Shown: positions 16,078 to 26,253, counted from the first letter of the stretch. The stretch: 64,000 nucleotides of DNA from Crocinitomicaceae bacterium (GCA_017983465.1 JAGOBK010000004.1:186001-250000), one strand, 5' to 3'. The notes: generated by a model from the sequence alone, not told the origin. Numbers and translations are program-made.

Positions 16078-17658
16078 TTATTTGCCGTTCAAGAGGATTT
16101 TCACCAAGCTTGTTTCTCGTGAATAAAGGTCGTGATGAAAATAAATCCCTTGTCGGTCTGCGACTACCGTTTGGTATTCGACAAAAATCGGAACAGGACT
16201 CAATAAGCGCAATGGATGATTCGTTTGTAGGGCCAAAAGACTGTCTAAAGAATCTTCTGTAATCGGATTCGACTTTTTACCCAGGCTATCGTATTGCAGC
16301 ATGACTTTAGCCAATTCAACCGGACGTTCACAGCGCATACATCCGTGAGAGTAACTTCGGTAGCTTTGGTTAAATAAGCCTTTGGAAGGAGTGTCGTGTA
16401 CGTAAACGCTATACGGATTAGGGAATTCAAATTTGATGATTCCTAGGCTATTGTCTGATCCTGGTTGTTGAATAACGGTGTATGGAAATGTATTTGCCTT
16501 GATTTTCTTCCAATTAATTCTATCCGGATTTACTTCCACTTCTTTAGCCTTGAAAATCTTCATTTGATTTCTTGCTAAATAGTTGCGATTTGCTTTCAAG
16601 GCTGGAAGAACTTCCTTCCGTGCAATCGAGGAAGGTACTTTCCAGAAAGGATAGCAAATAATACGGTTAATCGTTGATTGTAAAGTCGGTGTTTGATTTG
16701 TTACTTTACCCACAATGATGCGGTGGTGACTTTTTAAACTATCATTCGCGAAATAAAAAAGTTCAAAAGAAGGGATGTTGATGCGAATGTACTTCTCCAA
16801 CGTATCCTTTCGCTGTCGCAAGCGATCAAGGGCAATGGCGCCGCGTAAACTTCGAGCGAGTGAACTTTCAGAAAGTGCTTTTACTGTCGCTTCTCCAATT
16901 TTCCCATCGGATGTGAGTCCGTTGTTTTTTTGAAATTGTCGCAGAGCCTCTCGAATGGCTAAACTATCGGCTTGTTCGGAAATGTATTTTTTGGAAACTA
17001 AAGCGGTCCTCATTCCTGAAAATGCGGTTTCGCTATTCTCTTTTTCAGTTACCATTGTGAACGTTTCTGCGTCCAAAAATGCGGTATCACAAAAATGAAA
17101 AAAATGTTGCGCCATGAAGCGGTAATTGGTGTCTGCTGGACCCTGCGCCAAAATCACACTGTCAAATTCACGAACCTTACTTTGACTCCACAAGCGATTT
17201 AGTCCGCTAAAATCCAATTTTTTTGGACGTAATTTTTGCTGTTCAAAATCGATAAATCCATGCGTTAAATCGTGTTGGACAATCGCTAAATTGCTCATTA
17301 AAATCACTTCTTTTTCCAGAGAATGTAGTTTGGGGTTAATGGCAACAAGCCTCGTTGCTGGAATTCCAAAGCGAATACAACGATCGAGTGATTTTTTTAA
17401 GGCTTCTCCACGCTCGGAAAACTCGGAATCCGCTGTCAAAACAGAATAGTAACGACGTGTGGCATAAAATTGACGGATTCCTTTTTGAAGCGATGAATCG
17501 ATGTGCAAATGAGTCAGGTATTCAGTAGTCAAAATTCGTTGCATTTTCTCTGGAACACTAATTTTTCCATCAAGCAAAAAGGGTTTTTTACTGACAGTCT
17601 CCTTTTCACTGCACGAAAAAAGAGTTAGGAAAATGAAAATCAAACAGTATACTTTCAT
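16078..17658 (-). CDS. YcbB-type L,D-transpeptidase lipoprotein
   Basis: Cell-wall enzyme that forms 3-3 cross-links in peptidoglycan or attaches proteins to it. From the ATG at 17658 it has 526 residues and begins with a lipoprotein signal (MKVYCLIFIFLTLFSC, Cys as lipidation site). It then has a long N-terminal scaffold region, a peptidoglycan-binding repeat (LRQFQKNNGLTSDGKIGEAT, about 236-255) and a YkuD catalytic domain. The active site is VHDTPSKGLF followed by SHGCMRCERP, with the nucleophilic Cys. The layout matches the large YcbB/LdtD class. An in-frame ATG 18 bases further upstream is less likely because it weakens the signal peptide. Confidence 0.92.
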   Translation of the reverse strand: MKVYCLIFIFLTLFSCSEKETVSKKPFLLDGKISVPEKMQRILTTEYLTHLHIDSSLQKGIRQFYATRRYYSVLTADSEFSERGEALKKSLDRCIRFGIPATRLVAINPKLHSLEKEVILMSNLAIVQHDLTHGFIDFEQQKLRPKKLDFSGLNRLWSQSKVREFDSVILAQGPADTNYRFMAQHFFHFCDTAFLDAETFTMVTEKENSETAFSGMRTALVSKKYISEQADSLAIREALRQFQKNNGLTSDGKIGEATVKALSESSLARSLRGAIALDRLRQRKDTLEKYIRINIPSFELFYFANDSLKSHHRIIVGKVTNQTPTLQSTINRIICYPFWKVPSSIARKEVLPALKANRNYLARNQMKIFKAKEVEVNPDRINWKKIKANTFPYTVIQQPGSDNSLGIIKFEFPNPYSVYVHDTPSKGLFNQSYRSYSHGCMRCERPVELAKVMLQYDSLGKKSNPITEDSLDSLLALQTNHPLRLLSPVPIFVEYQTVVADRQGIYFHHDLYSRETSLVKILLNGK

Positions 17659-17725
17659 GACTAAACAGATTATCATTAACTTCGATAACTTGTTGAAAGG
17701 TAAAACAATTCACTGAAATTCACTT

Positions 17726-18328
17726 ATGTTATTAATTATTCTTGTTGCAACAATTATTATTTCACTTTGGTCCGATAAAAATGAAGCCATAAAAGAACGA
17801 ATGTTGTTTATTCCGTATCGAATAAAACACCAACAGGAGTATCATCGTTTCATTACTCACGCGTTCATCCATGCAGATTTTCCTCATCTTGCTTTCAATA
17901 TGATGACCTTGTATTTCATGGGGGAATACCTTTATCTGGAGTGGATGAATCTTTATGGCAACGCTGGAATCATTTACTTCTGTGTCTTGTATTTCGCTGG
18001 AATGATCGCAGCAACGTTTTTCCCAATGATCAAACACCAAGATCAGCCGGGTTACCGAAGTCTTGGTGCATCTGGAGCTGTTTCTGCCGTTTTATTCGCC
18101 GTGATTCTATGGAATCCAACCTTGTCACTTTCCTTGATGTTTATTCCCATTCCCATTCCAGCCTATATTTTCGGTCCACTTTATTTGCTGTTTGAATATT
18201 TTTCATTGAAAAAAGGAAATACGGGAATAGCACACGATGCTCACCTTGGAGGGGCAATTTTCGGGATTTTATTTGTCCTGATGTTGGACCCGCAAAAAGG
18301 AATGCAATTTGTACATTTGTTTCACTAA
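17726..18328 (+). CDS. Rhomboid family intramembrane serine protease
   Basis: A 200-residue polytopic membrane protein with about six helices. The rhomboid catalytic dyad is visible: Ser in the GASG motif (SLGASGAVSAVLF, about 112-124) and His in AHDAHLGGAIFG (about 171-182). The N-terminal region contains the HXXXN-type motif (FIHADFPHLAFNMMTLYF), also conserved in active rhomboids. It cleaves substrates inside or near the membrane; targets are unknown. It is divergent from the L,D-transpeptidase gene and is followed 17 bases later by the aminotransferase gene. Confidence 0.93.
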   Translation: MLLIILVATIIISLWSDKNEAIKERMLFIPYRIKHQQEYHRFITHAFIHADFPHLAFNMMTLYFMGEYLYLEWMNLYGNAGIIYFCVLYFAGMIAATFFPMIKHQDQPGYRSLGASGAVSAVLFAVILWNPTLSLSLMFIPIPIPAYIFGPLYLLFEYFSLKKGNTGIAHDAHLGGAIFGILFVLMLDPQKGMQFVHLFH

Positions 18329-18345
18329 TCCGCGACTGAGACGCT

Positions 18346-19206
18346 ATGGCTTTGCTTTACATCAATAACAATGGGACAATTTTGTCCAACGATGCTCCAA
18401 CAATCCATCCTGGAAATCGTGGACATTTGTATGGAGATGGGGTATTCGAAAGTATCCGATTAATCAATGGGAAACCATTGAACATGGAAAATCATGTGAA
18501 ACGAATGTTGGACGGTGCAAAGGTTATTAAGATGAGAACCCCTTCGTATTACACGACCGAATTTTTCGAATCAAAAGTCCTTGAACTCTGTCAGCGCTCA
18601 GGAATTCTTGAAGGAGGACGTTGTCGACTATCTTTAGATCGTGTCTCGGGTGGTGCGTATTTACCAGAATCCAACGAATGTACTTTTTACATTGAGGTTT
18701 ATCCGTATGATGTTAATCATTTTGAGTTAAACGCAAAAGGACTCGAAGTTGATATTTATCAGGACATCAAGTTGCAAAAGAACTTTTTATCAAATTACAA
18801 AACCAAGTCAGGCCTAACGTATGTCATGGCGGCATTGTCCGCGAAGGACAAAGGACTAGACGATGTGTTCCTCATTAATGAGCGCGGGAATATTTTGGAA
18901 ACATCTTGCTGTAATATTTTCATCGTGAGTAATGGCGTCTTGTACACACCAGGACTTGAGGAAGGGTGTTTGGCAGGAACCATGCGCATGCAAATCATCA
19001 ACATCGCATTGGCGAATGGAATCAAAGTGTATGAATGTGCAATCTTACCTCAGAATGTTTTGGCGGCAGATGAAATCCTTGTCACGAATGCCATCCGAGG
19101 AATCAATTGGATTGGTGGATACCGAACGAAACGCTTCCACAACAACATGGCGCGAAAACTAGTGGTGCTACTCAATGATCATTGGGAAAAGCAACTTGGT
19201 CTTTAA
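18346..19206 (+). CDS. Class IV PLP aminotransferase (PabC/IlvE-like)
   Basis: PLP enzyme of fold type IV, 286 residues. RGHLYGDGVFESIRLINGKP (about 24-43) is the usual N-terminal substrate-site motif. The Schiff-base Lys lies in NFLSNYKTKSGLTYVMAALS (about 145-164), and the PLP-phosphate loop is NERGNILETSCCNIFIV. The family includes branched-chain aminotransferase, D-amino acid aminotransferase and 4-amino-4-deoxychorismate lyase (PabC). The short length and the sequence around LETSCCNIF favour a PabC-like or D-amino-acid-type enzyme, but I cannot decide the substrate. Its stop overlaps the convergent gene's end by four bases. Confidence 0.82.
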   Translation: MALLYINNNGTILSNDAPTIHPGNRGHLYGDGVFESIRLINGKPLNMENHVKRMLDGAKVIKMRTPSYYTTEFFESKVLELCQRSGILEGGRCRLSLDRVSGGAYLPESNECTFYIEVYPYDVNHFELNAKGLEVDIYQDIKLQKNFLSNYKTKSGLTYVMAALSAKDKGLDDVFLINERGNILETSCCNIFIVSNGVLYTPGLEEGCLAGTMRMQIINIALANGIKVYECAILPQNVLAADEILVTNAIRGINWIGGYRTKRFHNNMARKLVVLLNDHWEKQLGL

Positions 19207-19880
19207 TCCATAAACTTCAAGCGACTCAAATCGGTTTGGTCAAAATGAAATTCTTGAAAACACTTTTGATTGACGCAATCATTGTTCATCATGTCATAGT
19301 TCCGAACAAAGTCACTCGACACTTTTAATTCATACCAAGATTCACTTTGAATGGTATACTCCCACAATGCAGCTCCTTTTGGATAACTCAACAGGCGAAT
19401 GCGCAATTGTGCTTCTTCACTAAATAATTCAAAGGTGAGATGAAGTTCATGAGAATTGATTAATGCTTGTTTTTTAATTGAAAAGTAGGAGAAATCGGAG
19501 GCGATTTCAATGAGAAAAGAGTCTGAAATAAATTCAGGCCGATTGGACATCCAATCACTGGGACCATAAACATAATATTGACCGTTATATTCATAAAGGG
19601 AATTCCAATAACGAGGAATGCTTCCAATTGATTTATTTGGTGAACAAGCATCCTTTAATTCTGGGAAATTTTTAATGATTTCGTTTGAGTTCATCCATTC
19701 TTTTGGTTCCGGACAAAGCCAATCATAAAATTCACACTGATGGTCCCTCGTGATGTACACACTGCCGTAAGAAGTTTGATGAATAACAGAGTCTCTGCGG
19801 CAATGATAGTCGGATTCTTTGAATTGCGCAAAACTGTTGAAATGGAAAAATAATAAGACAAGGGGAAGGAGGAGACGCAT
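19203..19880 (-). CDS. Hypothetical secreted protein
   Basis: I do not recognise this family. It has 225 residues with a Sec signal peptide (MRLLLPLVLLFFHFNSFAQ) and no lipobox. The mature part contains several Cys residues (YHCRRD, HQCEFYDWLCPEP, DACSPN, DCVNQKCFQ), perhaps disulfide-bonded in the periplasm, and many aromatic residues. An Asp/Tyr/Trp-rich middle (YWNSLYEYNGQYYVYGPSDW) suggests beta structure. It is a single gene, convergent with the aminotransferase and divergent from dnaE. Confidence 0.7.
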   Translation of the reverse strand: MRLLLPLVLLFFHFNSFAQFKESDYHCRRDSVIHQTSYGSVYITRDHQCEFYDWLCPEPKEWMNSNEIIKNFPELKDACSPNKSIGSIPRYWNSLYEYNGQYYVYGPSDWMSNRPEFISDSFLIEIASDFSYFSIKKQALINSHELHLTFELFSEEAQLRIRLLSYPKGAALWEYTIQSESWYELKVSSDFVRNYDMMNNDCVNQKCFQEFHFDQTDLSRLKFMD

Positions 19881-19989
19881 GATTCAATTTTACATAAAGG
19901 TAGTCAAAAACGAATAAGAATAGTTTTCAACAATGGCGGAAACTTGCCAGACAAATCCCTAACTTTAAAGTTCCTTTTTTAGACCGCAC

Positions 19990-22900
19990 ATGTACCTGAT
20001 TTTTGATACCGAAACCACTGGATTACCACGAAATTATAACGCTCCGATCACGGATACGTCCAACTGGCCACGTGTTGTTCAGTTGGCTTGGCAATTACAT
20101 GAGGCCGATGGGACTTTGGTTGAACAAAAGGACTTTTTGATCCGCCCCGATGGATTTAACATTCCCTTTCAATCGGAGCAAATTCATGGTATTTCAACGG
20201 AACTTGCAAGTTTAGCAGGGGAGGACCTTGGAGATGTCTTGTTTCTTTTCAAGAAAGCATTGGAAAAAGCTGATTTCGTGGTTGGACACAACGTGCGATT
20301 CGATATCAATGTGATGGGATGTGAATATGTTCGAATCAATGAAGAAACACCGTTGACTCTTCCAATTTTGGATACCTGTACCGAGCGAACGGCGGAGTTG
20401 TGTCAATTACCTGGTGGACGAGGTGGAAAATTTAAACTTCCGACCTTAACGGAGTTACACGATTTTCTGTTTCATGTTGGATTCAATGAAGCACACAATG
20501 CCACTGCCGATGTGGAATCAACTACGCGTTGTTTCTTGGAGTTGGTTCGCAAAGAGCATTACACCTTAGAGGAACTCCTTCAAGAGCCTGGATATTTCGA
20601 ATCATATCGAACGGCGAATCCTGAAGAGATTCAAACCATCGGATTACAGCATGTAAACTTAAAAGCGGAAAGTGCAAAACTCAGAGAAGCACAAAAGGAA
20701 AAAGAGGTGGTTCAAACGCCTGTTTCGCCTGTTTCCACTGAAAAATTATCGGGGGTCAAATTCGCCCATTTACATAACCATACGCAATATTCAATTTTGC
20801 AGTCCACAGCAGAAGTTGGACAATTGATTCAAATGGCCGCAAAGCACGGACAGCGAGCAGTTGCATTAACCGATACTGGAAATATGATGGCTGCCTTTCA
20901 CTTTGAAAAAGCGGCAAGCGGTTACAATGCGAAAGTACGAGAGGAACGAAAATTAGCCGAAGAAAACGGAGAGTCATTCGATAAAGAAGAAATTATTCCC
21001 ATCATTGGATGTGAATTCAATGTCTGCCGAAACTTAGAAGATAAAAGTGTGAAGGATAATGGATACCAAGTCGTCTTATTGGCAAAAAATAAGAACGGGT
21101 ATCAAAATATCATCAAACTTGCATCGATTGCCTACACAAAAGGGATGTACTATGTTCCGCGCATCGATAAAGCCGTTATTGAACAATACAAAGAGGATAT
21201 CATTGTCCTTTCTGGAAATTTATATGGTGAAATCCCAAATTTAATCCTCAATGTTGGTGAAAATCAAGCCGAAGATGCCTTGCTTTGGTGGAAAGAACAA
21301 TTCAAGGATGATTTCTACATCGAATTGAGTCGACACCAATTGGAAACGGAGGAAAGGGTAAATCCAATACTCGTTCAATTGGCGCGCAAACATGAGGTGA
21401 AAATCGTTGCGACGAATAATACCTATTACCTGAATCAAACGGATGCACAGGCACATGATGTCTTGCTATGTGTGAAGGACAACGAATTAGTAGAAACTCC
21501 AAAAGGTAAAGGACGAGGATTCAGATATGGCTTAGAAAATGACCAATATTATTTTAAGTCCACAGAAGAAATGGTCTCCCTTTTCGCAGACCTTCCCGAA
21601 GCAATTTTAAATGTCGAAGAAATCATTGGGAAATGTGAGCCTTATCCATTGGCTCGTGAGGTACTACTTCCAGCATTCGACATTCCAACAGAGTTTATTT
21701 CACCTGAAGATGCCGTCGATGGTGGAAAACGTGGTGAAAATGCTTTTTTACGTCACTTAACGTACGAGGGAGCGAAAAAACGATACAAAGAAATTACTCC
21801 GGAAATTCAAGAACGCATTGACTTTGAATTAGCGACCATTGAAAAGACGGGATATCCTGGTTACTTTTTAATTGTTCAAGATTTTTGTCATGCAGCTCGA
21901 GCAATGAACGTGTCTGTCGGGCCCGGACGTGGATCTGCAGCGGGATCTGCGGTTGCTTATTGCATACAGATCACCAATGTTGACCCCATCAAGTACGATC
22001 TACTCTTTGAGCGTTTCTTGAATCCAGACCGTGTTTCCATGCCGGATATCGATATTGACTTCGACGATGAGGGACGAGGACGCGTTATCGATTATGTCAT
22101 TAACAAATATGGCGCAAATCAGGTAGCACAAATCATTACGTATGGAACGATGGCAGCAAAATCTGCTATTCGAGATACAGCTCGTGTGATGAATTTACCT
22201 TTGCCAGAAGCAGATCGCTTGGCGAAATTAATTCCGGATATTTCATTGAAGAAATTGTTCTCTTTTTCGGAAACAGAATTAATCGATAAACTGAAGAATC
22301 AAGAAGCGGTAGCGAATGCAAAAGAATTGCGCCGAATTGCTGCTGGTTCTGATTTACAAGGACGTGTGTTGCAGAAAGCAACGGAGATTGAAGGATCCGT
22401 TCGGAATACCGGAATTCATGCCTGTGGTGTGATTATTACGCCGGATGATTTAACGAACTTCGTTCCGGTGGCAACTGCCAAGGACTCCGACATGGTTTGT
22501 ACGCAATACGACAACTCGGTAGCTGAATCAGCAGGCTTATTGAAAATGGACTTCTTGGGTTTAAAAACCTTGACATTGATTAAGGATGCAGTGCGTTTGG
22601 TCAAAGAAAATAAAGGCATTGAATTAGACCCAGATGAATTTCCGATTGATGACGAATTGACCTATTCCTTATTTCAACGAGGAGAAACAGTGGGGATTTT
22701 CCAATATGAGTCCCCCGGAATGCAGAAACACTTAAAGGAATTAAAACCGACTGCTTTTGCGGATTTAATTGCGATGAACGCCTTGTACCGTCCTGGTCCA
22801 ATGGAGTACATTCCATCCTACTGCAAACGAAAACATGGTGAAGAAGAAATCATCTACGATTTAGATGATTGTGAGGAATACTTAAAAGAAACATACGGAA

Positions 22901-24345
22901 TTACTGTTTATCAGGAGCAAGTAATGCTTCTGTCACAGAAGTTAGCAGATTTCACGAAAGGTGAAGCGGATACCTTGCGTAAAGCGATGGGTAAAAAGGA
23001 CCGAAAGGTACTTGATAAAATGAAACCGACCTTTATTGAACGCGCAAGCGGCAAAGGACATAAATCCGATACGTTGGAGAAAATCTGGAAGGACTGGGAA
23101 GCATTTGCATCGTACGCCTTCAATAAGTCTCACTCTACGTGCTATGCATGGGTCGCTTATCAAACTGCTTACTTGAAAGCAAATTATCCGGCAGAATACA
23201 TGGCGTCTGTATTGAGTAACAACATGAATGACATTAAACAGGTTTCTTTCTTCATGGAAGAATGCCGACGAATGGGCGTTCCTGTTTTAGGTCCAGATGT
23301 AAACGAATCGAGTTTCACTTTCGCGGTGAATAATGCTGGTGCCATTCGATTTGGATTGGGCGCTGTCAAAGGACTTGGTTCTGCACCTGTCGATGCGATT
23401 GTTGCTGAACGCAAGAATGGACCATTTACCTCCATATTTGATATGACGAAACGAGTGAGTTTACGTGTCTGTAACAAGCGTGCATTTGAAAGCTTAGCGT
23501 ATGCTGGTGGATTCGATTCATTCCCTGGAGTACACCGAGCTCAGTATTTTGCCATTGATCCGAGTGGTAGAAGCTTCTTAGAAAATGCGGTGCGTTACGG
23601 GGCTAGTTTCCAAGAACAGGAAAACTCTGCACAAGCTTCCATGTTTGGCGAGTCAACAGGGACAAGCATGCCAGAACCACAAGTGCCACGATGTGAAGAA
23701 TGGCCGGCAATTTATAAGTTGAATCGTGAAAAAGAAGTGGTCGGAATCTTTATTTCAGGACATCCACTTGATGATTTTAAAATCGAAATTGATTCCTTCT
23801 GTACGGGTAATATTTCGATGTTGAATGATTTAAGCCAATACATGGGACGAGATATTCTCATTGCTGCAATTGTGACTAATGCCGAGCATCGTTTCACGAA
23901 ACATGGCGATGGATTTGGCACCTTAACTGTAGAAGATTACCAAGATGCCTTTCGGTTAAATTTATTCAAGGAAAATTATTTGAAGTTCAAGCATTTCATG
24001 GAGCCAGGTACCTTTATTACCATGAAAGGTAGAATCGAAGTTCCGCGCTACCGTCAACAAGCAGAATTTGTCGTGCACAGTATTGATTTATTGCAAGATT
24101 TGCGAGAGAAACGAACGAAAAGCCTTCATTTGAAATTTTCATCCAAAGAGGTAGATCACTTGATGATTGATAAATTGAACGAACTGTTTAACCAAAACCA
24201 AGGAAATTGTCAATTGCATTTTACGGTATTTGACCCAATTGAAGGATATGAAGTGAATCTTCCATCCCGATCGGTAAAAATTCAACCTTCATCGAACTTG
24301 TTCAAGGAATTGGCTAAGTTGGATGTGGAGTTTCGATTAAACTAA
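19990..24345 (+). CDS. dnaE: DNA polymerase III alpha subunit with N-terminal 3'-5' exonuclease
   Basis: Replicative polymerase of 1451 residues. Residues 1-190 are a DnaQ-type DEDDh exonuclease: D6 and E8 in DTETTG, D105 in HNVRFDINVMG, H169 and D174 in HNATADVEST. A linker leads to the PHP domain (HLHNHTQYS, 260-268), then the C-family polymerase core with GPGRGSAAGSAV and catalytic D686/D688 in MPDIDIDF. A helix-hairpin-helix region, beta-clamp-binding region and OB fold follow. PHP metal ligands are degenerate: TDH is TDT at 294-296, and the usual TNDVHY is TNNTYY at 475-480. Proofreading is therefore likely done by the fused exonuclease. A strong terminator follows the stop. Confidence 0.96.
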   Translation: MYLIFDTETTGLPRNYNAPITDTSNWPRVVQLAWQLHEADGTLVEQKDFLIRPDGFNIPFQSEQIHGISTELASLAGEDLGDVLFLFKKALEKADFVVGHNVRFDINVMGCEYVRINEETPLTLPILDTCTERTAELCQLPGGRGGKFKLPTLTELHDFLFHVGFNEAHNATADVESTTRCFLELVRKEHYTLEELLQEPGYFESYRTANPEEIQTIGLQHVNLKAESAKLREAQKEKEVVQTPVSPVSTEKLSGVKFAHLHNHTQYSILQSTAEVGQLIQMAAKHGQRAVALTDTGNMMAAFHFEKAASGYNAKVREERKLAEENGESFDKEEIIPIIGCEFNVCRNLEDKSVKDNGYQVVLLAKNKNGYQNIIKLASIAYTKGMYYVPRIDKAVIEQYKEDIIVLSGNLYGEIPNLILNVGENQAEDALLWWKEQFKDDFYIELSRHQLETEERVNPILVQLARKHEVKIVATNNTYYLNQTDAQAHDVLLCVKDNELVETPKGKGRGFRYGLENDQYYFKSTEEMVSLFADLPEAILNVEEIIGKCEPYPLAREVLLPAFDIPTEFISPEDAVDGGKRGENAFLRHLTYEGAKKRYKEITPEIQERIDFELATIEKTGYPGYFLIVQDFCHAARAMNVSVGPGRGSAAGSAVAYCIQITNVDPIKYDLLFERFLNPDRVSMPDIDIDFDDEGRGRVIDYVINKYGANQVAQIITYGTMAAKSAIRDTARVMNLPLPEADRLAKLIPDISLKKLFSFSETELIDKLKNQEAVANAKELRRIAAGSDLQGRVLQKATEIEGSVRNTGIHACGVIITPDDLTNFVPVATAKDSDMVCTQYDNSVAESAGLLKMDFLGLKTLTLIKDAVRLVKENKGIELDPDEFPIDDELTYSLFQRGETVGIFQYESPGMQKHLKELKPTAFADLIAMNALYRPGPMEYIPSYCKRKHGEEEIIYDLDDCEEYLKETYGITVYQEQVMLLSQKLADFTKGEADTLRKAMGKKDRKVLDKMKPTFIERASGKGHKSDTLEKIWKDWEAFASYAFNKSHSTCYAWVAYQTAYLKANYPAEYMASVLSNNMNDIKQVSFFMEECRRMGVPVLGPDVNESSFTFAVNNAGAIRFGLGAVKGLGSAPVDAIVAERKNGPFTSIFDMTKRVSLRVCNKRAFESLAYAGGFDSFPGVHRAQYFAIDPSGRSFLENAVRYGASFQEQENSAQASMFGESTGTSMPEPQVPRCEEWPAIYKLNREKEVVGIFISGHPLDDFKIEIDSFCTGNISMLNDLSQYMGRDILIAAIVTNAEHRFTKHGDGFGTLTVEDYQDAFRLNLFKENYLKFKHFMEPGTFITMKGRIEVPRYRQQAEFVVHSIDLLQDLREKRTKSLHLKFSSKEVDHLMIDKLNELFNQNQGNCQLHFTVFDPIEGYEVNLPSRSVKIQPSSNLFKELAKLDVEFRLN

Positions 24346-24390
24346 AAGACAAAAAAAAAGCTTCCAATCGGAAGCTTTTTTTTGTCTTTT
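24344..24390. terminator. Bidirectional terminator between dnaE and the zinc-ribbon gene
   Basis: A 21-22-base inverted repeat (AAAAGAC-A-run-GCTTCC / GGAAGC-T-run-GTCTTTT, with a one-base bulge and an AATC loop). It overlaps the dnaE stop codon and separates two convergent genes. Confidence 0.9.
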
Positions 24391-24396
24391 TAATGA

Positions 24397-25149
24397 CTAT
24401 TCTTCTGTACCTTCAACTGGAACAAGGATGCGTCCACAGTGTTCACATACGATGATTTTCTTTTTTGTTACGATATCAAGTTGACGTTGAGGTGGGATTT
24501 TGTTAAAACATCCACCACATGATCCGCGCATTACTTGAACAACCGCTAATCCGTTTTTTGCATTTTCGCGAAGACGGTCATAAGCAAAAACCAAACGAGT
24601 TTCGATTTTCTTTTTAGCATCGTCTGAAGCTTTCATTAAACGATCTTCGTCTTTTTGAGTCTCGCTGATGATCGCATCTAATTCAGATTGTTTCAAATCT
24701 AAGTCACCTTGTTTTGAATTTAAACGATCCGTTGCTTCTGTTAACGTTTCGTTTTTCAAATCAATTTTGTAACGTGATTCTTTCGTTTTTTTCTCGTGTA
24801 ATTTAATTTCCAATTCTTGGAATTCAATTTCTTTAGAAAGTGATTCAAACTCACGATTGTTACGTACGTTATTCTGTTGTTCTTTGTACTTCAGAATTGC
24901 TGCTTCAGAATCTTTGGTAGCGATTTTACGGTCAGAAATTTCTGTTTCTAACTCTTGTATCTCATCATTGATTTTTCCAACACGTGTTGTAAGTCCACTG
25001 ATTTCATCTTCCAAATCTTGAACCTCTAATGGAAGCTCACCACGGATGGTACGAATGCGGTCGATTTCAGAATCAATTTTTTGAAGCTCAAAAAGCGCGT
25101 CCAATTTTTGTGCGATGGTCACCTCTTTTTTTGTTGCCGTTGCTGCCAT
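24397..25149 (-). CDS. C4-type zinc-ribbon coiled-coil protein (DUF164/CT398-like)
   Basis: A 250-residue protein with two parts. Residues ~15-195 form a long charged coiled coil (heptad-rich Glu/Lys/Leu, for example ELQKIDSEIDRIRTIRGELP). Residues ~208-240 form a C4 zinc ribbon with GSCGGCFNKIPP and IVCEHCGRIL. This is the DUF164/CT398 family, whose chlamydial member has been linked to sigma-54 and the flagellar/type III machinery; no such role can be inferred here. The gene follows the Nif3-like gene by three bases on the same strand, a pairing that is frequent in bacteria. Confidence 0.9.
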   Translation of the reverse strand: MAATATKKEVTIAQKLDALFELQKIDSEIDRIRTIRGELPLEVQDLEDEISGLTTRVGKINDEIQELETEISDRKIATKDSEAAILKYKEQQNNVRNNREFESLSKEIEFQELEIKLHEKKTKESRYKIDLKNETLTEATDRLNSKQGDLDLKQSELDAIISETQKDEDRLMKASDDAKKKIETRLVFAYDRLRENAKNGLAVVQVMRGSCGGCFNKIPPQRQLDIVTKKKIIVCEHCGRILVPVEGTEE

Positions 25150-25152
25150 ATT

Positions 25153-26253
25153 CTATAGATAGTTAATAGGATTCGTATTTAAATCAGTTAAATGGACTGC
25201 AAATTTAGTAAATTTTTCTTTAAGTTTTTCAGCTAATAATTGCGGAGTGAATTGTTCACTTTCAAAATGACCAATATCAGCAATAATTAAGTGATTTTCT
25301 GCATCAAAAAACTCATGGTATTTGAAGTCTCCAGTAACGAAGATATCTGCCTTGGAACGTATCGCATCAGCAAGTAAAAAACTTCCTGATCCACCGCAAA
25401 GCGCCACCGTTTTAATCGGTTTGGATAGGACTTCGGTATGGCGAATTACTTGACAGTTAAATGTCGTTTTTAGTGATTTCAAAAAGGAAAGTGCATCCAT
25501 CTCAAGTGGTAATTCCCCAATCATACCAGCGCCTAGACGCTGATCTTGATTTTCAATTGGGTAAATTTCATGCGAAACTTCTTCGTACGGATGTGCTTCG
25601 AATAAAGTGCGTAAGGCGATCCCAATGAGTGGTTTAGGAACAAGGTATTCTACACGGAATTCAGCAACTTCTTCCCGGATATTTTTTGTTCCAATACTTG
25701 GATTTGCTAACTCATTTGGCATAAAAGTTCCAATTCCTTCTGTTCTGAAATGACATTCAGAATAATTTCCGATGGATCCTACACCTATTTGAAAAAGTGC
25801 GGAATCAATGACCGATAGTGAGTTTTTTGGGACGAAAACAACTAGTTTATAGAGTTGATTCGTCATTGGACGCAAGATTCTTCGATTTTTTAATCCAAGT
25901 CGATTGGCAATCTCGCCATTCACCCCATTGATGTGATTATCTAAATTCGTATGAATGGCATAAAGTGAAATGTGGTGCTGAATGCATTTTTCAATGACTC
26001 TTTCCACATAAGTATTCCCCGTTATTTTCTTTAAACCCTTAAAAATAATTGGATGATGTGCGATGATGAGTTGACAGTTCTTAGCGATGGCTTCATCTAC
26101 TGTTGCCTCTAAACTATCTAAGCAAAGCAAAACTCCTTGAACTTCTTGGTCCATTCTACCGCAGATGAGTCCAGAGTTATCATAAGATTCTTGAAGCGAA
26201 AGAGGAAAAGATTCTTCCAAATAGTGAACGATTTCCTTTACGTGTGTGCTCAT
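25153..26253 (-). CDS. Nif3-like dinuclear metal centre protein
   Basis: A 366-residue member of the Nif3/DUF34 family (YqfO type): a Nif3 domain split by an inserted PII/NGG1p-like domain (about residues 130-235). The metal-site motifs are present: AHHPIIFKG (about 66-74), AIHTNLDNHINGVN (about 98-111) and, at the end, GHFESEQF (about 325-332). The family forms hexamers with two metals per subunit; its function is debated (GTP cyclohydrolase-type, metal chaperone and other proposals). It begins inside the last four bases of the upstream gene and is followed after three bases by the zinc-ribbon gene, so the three form an operon. Confidence 0.92.
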   Translation of the reverse strand: MSTHVKEIVHYLEESFPLSLQESYDNSGLICGRMDQEVQGVLLCLDSLEATVDEAIAKNCQLIIAHHPIIFKGLKKITGNTYVERVIEKCIQHHISLYAIHTNLDNHINGVNGEIANRLGLKNRRILRPMTNQLYKLVVFVPKNSLSVIDSALFQIGVGSIGNYSECHFRTEGIGTFMPNELANPSIGTKNIREEVAEFRVEYLVPKPLIGIALRTLFEAHPYEEVSHEIYPIENQDQRLGAGMIGELPLEMDALSFLKSLKTTFNCQVIRHTEVLSKPIKTVALCGGSGSFLLADAIRSKADIFVTGDFKYHEFFDAENHLIIADIGHFESEQFTPQLLAEKLKEKFTKFAVHLTDLNTNPINYL

